A DNA stretch of 6,586 nt from Candidatus Aenigmatarchaeota archaeon. Lineage in GTDB: Archaea; Aenigmatarchaeota; Aenigmatarchaeia; GW2011-AR5. Position 1 is the first letter of the stretch, and each line of letters starts with the position of its first letter. Below are positions 5,889 to 6,586 of the stretch, piece after piece. Location of the stretch: the NCBI GenBank assembly GCA_016202845.1, contig JACQNW010000057.1, positions 1 through 6,586 on the forward strand, written 5' to 3'. The position numbers were made by a program, and so were the translations under genes. Below the pieces are notes generated by a model. The model did no database searches. It saw only the letters and a list, made by a program, of their open reading frames with translations, and was not told the origin of the DNA.

Positions 5889-5922
5889 TAAACATTTTAA
5901 GATGTTCTGGCAAATAGTATTA
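5889..5922 (+). promoter_or_regulatory. TATA-like box for a leaderless start at 5922
   Basis: AACATTTTAA at 5891-5900 has its A/T core about 25 bases before ATG 5922, and no Shine-Dalgarno sequence precedes that ATG. This suggests a separate leaderless transcript for the DUF4258/DUF2283 pair, possibly in addition to read-through from the AbrB-type gene. Confidence 0.4.
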
Positions 5923-6251
5923 TGGACGATGATTTTGTAAAGCATAGGCTTGATGAAATAGAAGAAGAAAATATAGAATTTTCAAAACATGCTGAAGACG
6001 ACATTGTAATCAGAGGGTTCAGCAAGGAGGCTGTTATAAACCTATTAAAAGATACCAAGAACATAATTAACATAAAGTATCAGCAGGATGACAAGCCTGG
6101 CAAAAAGTACAAAATCTGGATAGAAAAATCGCACAAATATAACTTTGTGGCTGTTATCAATATACTGAACGGCAAGCTCAGGGTGGTTACATTTCATCTT
6201 GAATCTGCAAAAAGAATGAAGAGGCTGAAAGAATGGCTGGAAAAAAAGTAA
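5922..6251 (+). CDS. DUF4258-like small protein, candidate toxin
   Basis: The 109-residue product resembles DUF4258-type proteins. A charged leader (1-17) is followed by IEFSKHAEDDIVIRGFSKEAV (18-38), matching the usual 'SxHAxxRxxxRGIS' opening, although the R expected after HA is replaced by D. Next come a helix (about 35-48), a turn, and two strand-like segments (KYKIWIEK at 62-69, YNFVAVINI at 73-81). The family-style end is LRVVTFH (86-92), followed by a basic helical tail, RMKRLKEWLEKK. The fold is thought to be RelE/BrnT-like in related families, so RNase-type toxicity is possible; this is inferred and no catalytic residue can be named here. It follows an AbrB-type gene and overlaps the DUF2283-like gene by 19 bases, which implies co-translation. 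Confidence 0.65.
   Translation: MDDDFVKHRLDEIEEENIEFSKHAEDDIVIRGFSKEAVINLLKDTKNIINIKYQQDDKPGKKYKIWIEKSHKYNFVAVINILNGKLRVVTFHLESAKRMKRLKEWLEKK
6219..6232 (+). promoter_or_regulatory. Ribosome binding site inside the upstream gene
   Basis: GAAGAGG ends at 6224, 8 bases before ATG 6233, and lies within the last codons of the DUF4258-like gene. It supports ATG 6233 as the start of the overlapping DUF2283-like gene. Confidence 0.45.
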
Positions 6252-6580
6252 ACATATCGTATGATGCAGAAGAGGACATACTACATTTCTTTAGCGGTGA
6301 GAAGGTTCAGGACAGTGTAGAATTTGATAATTTTGTTTTTGATATATCGTTTGACGGGCGTATAGTCGGCTGGCAGATAAACAATGCATCAAAATTCCTC
6401 AGTTCAGTATATGGAACTAGAATATCTAAAGAATACCTTGCCAGCATAAAAGAAGCATACATGAGCAATATTCACTCAAGAGAAATGGTATTCGTAAGGG
6501 TAACATATTTTGTAGAAATAAACAAAACTAAAGTAGAAAAGGAACTTATGTCAAACATGCCAGAACTGGTTGTTGCTTAA
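6233..6580 (+). CDS. DUF2283-like small protein, partner of the DUF4258-like gene
   Basis: The 115-residue product opens with VNISYDAEEDILHFF (6-20), followed by an acidic stretch (DSVEFDNFVFDIS) and DGRIVGWQINNASKFL (41-56). This is the order typical of DUF2283: YDxxxDxLyi, a beta hairpin, then DGxivGieIxxAS. The family is usually 60-90 residues. Here a further ~55-residue tail (helical ISKEYLASIKEAY, then strand-like EMVFVRVTYFVEI) extends it, perhaps as a partner-binding part. DUF2283 genes are, to my recollection, often next to DUF4258 genes in bacteria and archaea, in pairs suggested to be toxin-antitoxin-like. The 19-base overlap here fits that pairing. The biochemical role is unknown. 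The stop at 6578-6580 leaves only six bases to the window end. Confidence 0.7.
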   Translation: MAGKKVNISYDAEEDILHFFSGEKVQDSVEFDNFVFDISFDGRIVGWQINNASKFLSSVYGTRISKEYLASIKEAYMSNIHSREMVFVRVTYFVEINKTKVEKELMSNMPELVVA

Positions 6581-6586
6581 TTCATC

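Overview
The window looks like a piece of chromosome from an archaeon, most likely a small-genome DPANN-type lineage. That placement is inferred. The base composition is AT-rich, and several genes have A/T-rich TATA-like boxes about 25 bases before the start codon with no leader or only a very short one. The cell-surface proteins carry both N-glycosylation sequons and many cysteines. Small genes of the AbrB, Fic, DUF4258 and DUF2283 types sit nearby. No rRNA, tRNA, CRISPR array or transposase is visible.

Left part (1-4514). A possible 34-residue ORF on the minus strand (141-37) diverges from a very large plus-strand gene (198-3950). The large gene encodes a secreted protein of 1250 residues. 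It has a signal peptide, a cysteine-rich head, two beta-sandwich domains resembling NEW3/NPCBM-associated domains, three copies of a short CGNG-type cysteine repeat, about 68 cysteines, about 18 sequons, and a C-terminal membrane anchor with an acidic cytoplasmic tail. A 132-base gap holding a 15-bp inverted repeat leads to a second cysteine-rich envelope gene (4083-4514). This encodes 143 residues anchored at the N-terminus, with 14 cysteines and three CxxCK motifs. The two products may work together at the cell surface, in a disulfide-rich envelope. This is inferred from adjacency and composition only.

Middle part (4515-5613). Two bases after the small envelope gene comes a 92-base stretch that can fold as a three-way junction; one of its arms is a terminator-like hairpin. 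Next is a Fic-domain gene that appears broken. The catalytic half with an intact HPFIDGNGR motif (4813-5205) is in one frame, and the preceding helical part (4631-4813) is in another. Facing it on the minus strand is an unrecognised 97-residue gene (5526-5233).

Right part (5614-6586). A likely three-gene cluster encodes an AbrB/MazE-type DNA-binding protein (5623-5868), a DUF4258-like protein (5922-6251) and a DUF2283-like protein (6233-6580). The last two overlap by 19 bases. The layout suggests a toxin-antitoxin or related small regulatory module, but no toxin activity can be read directly from the sequence.
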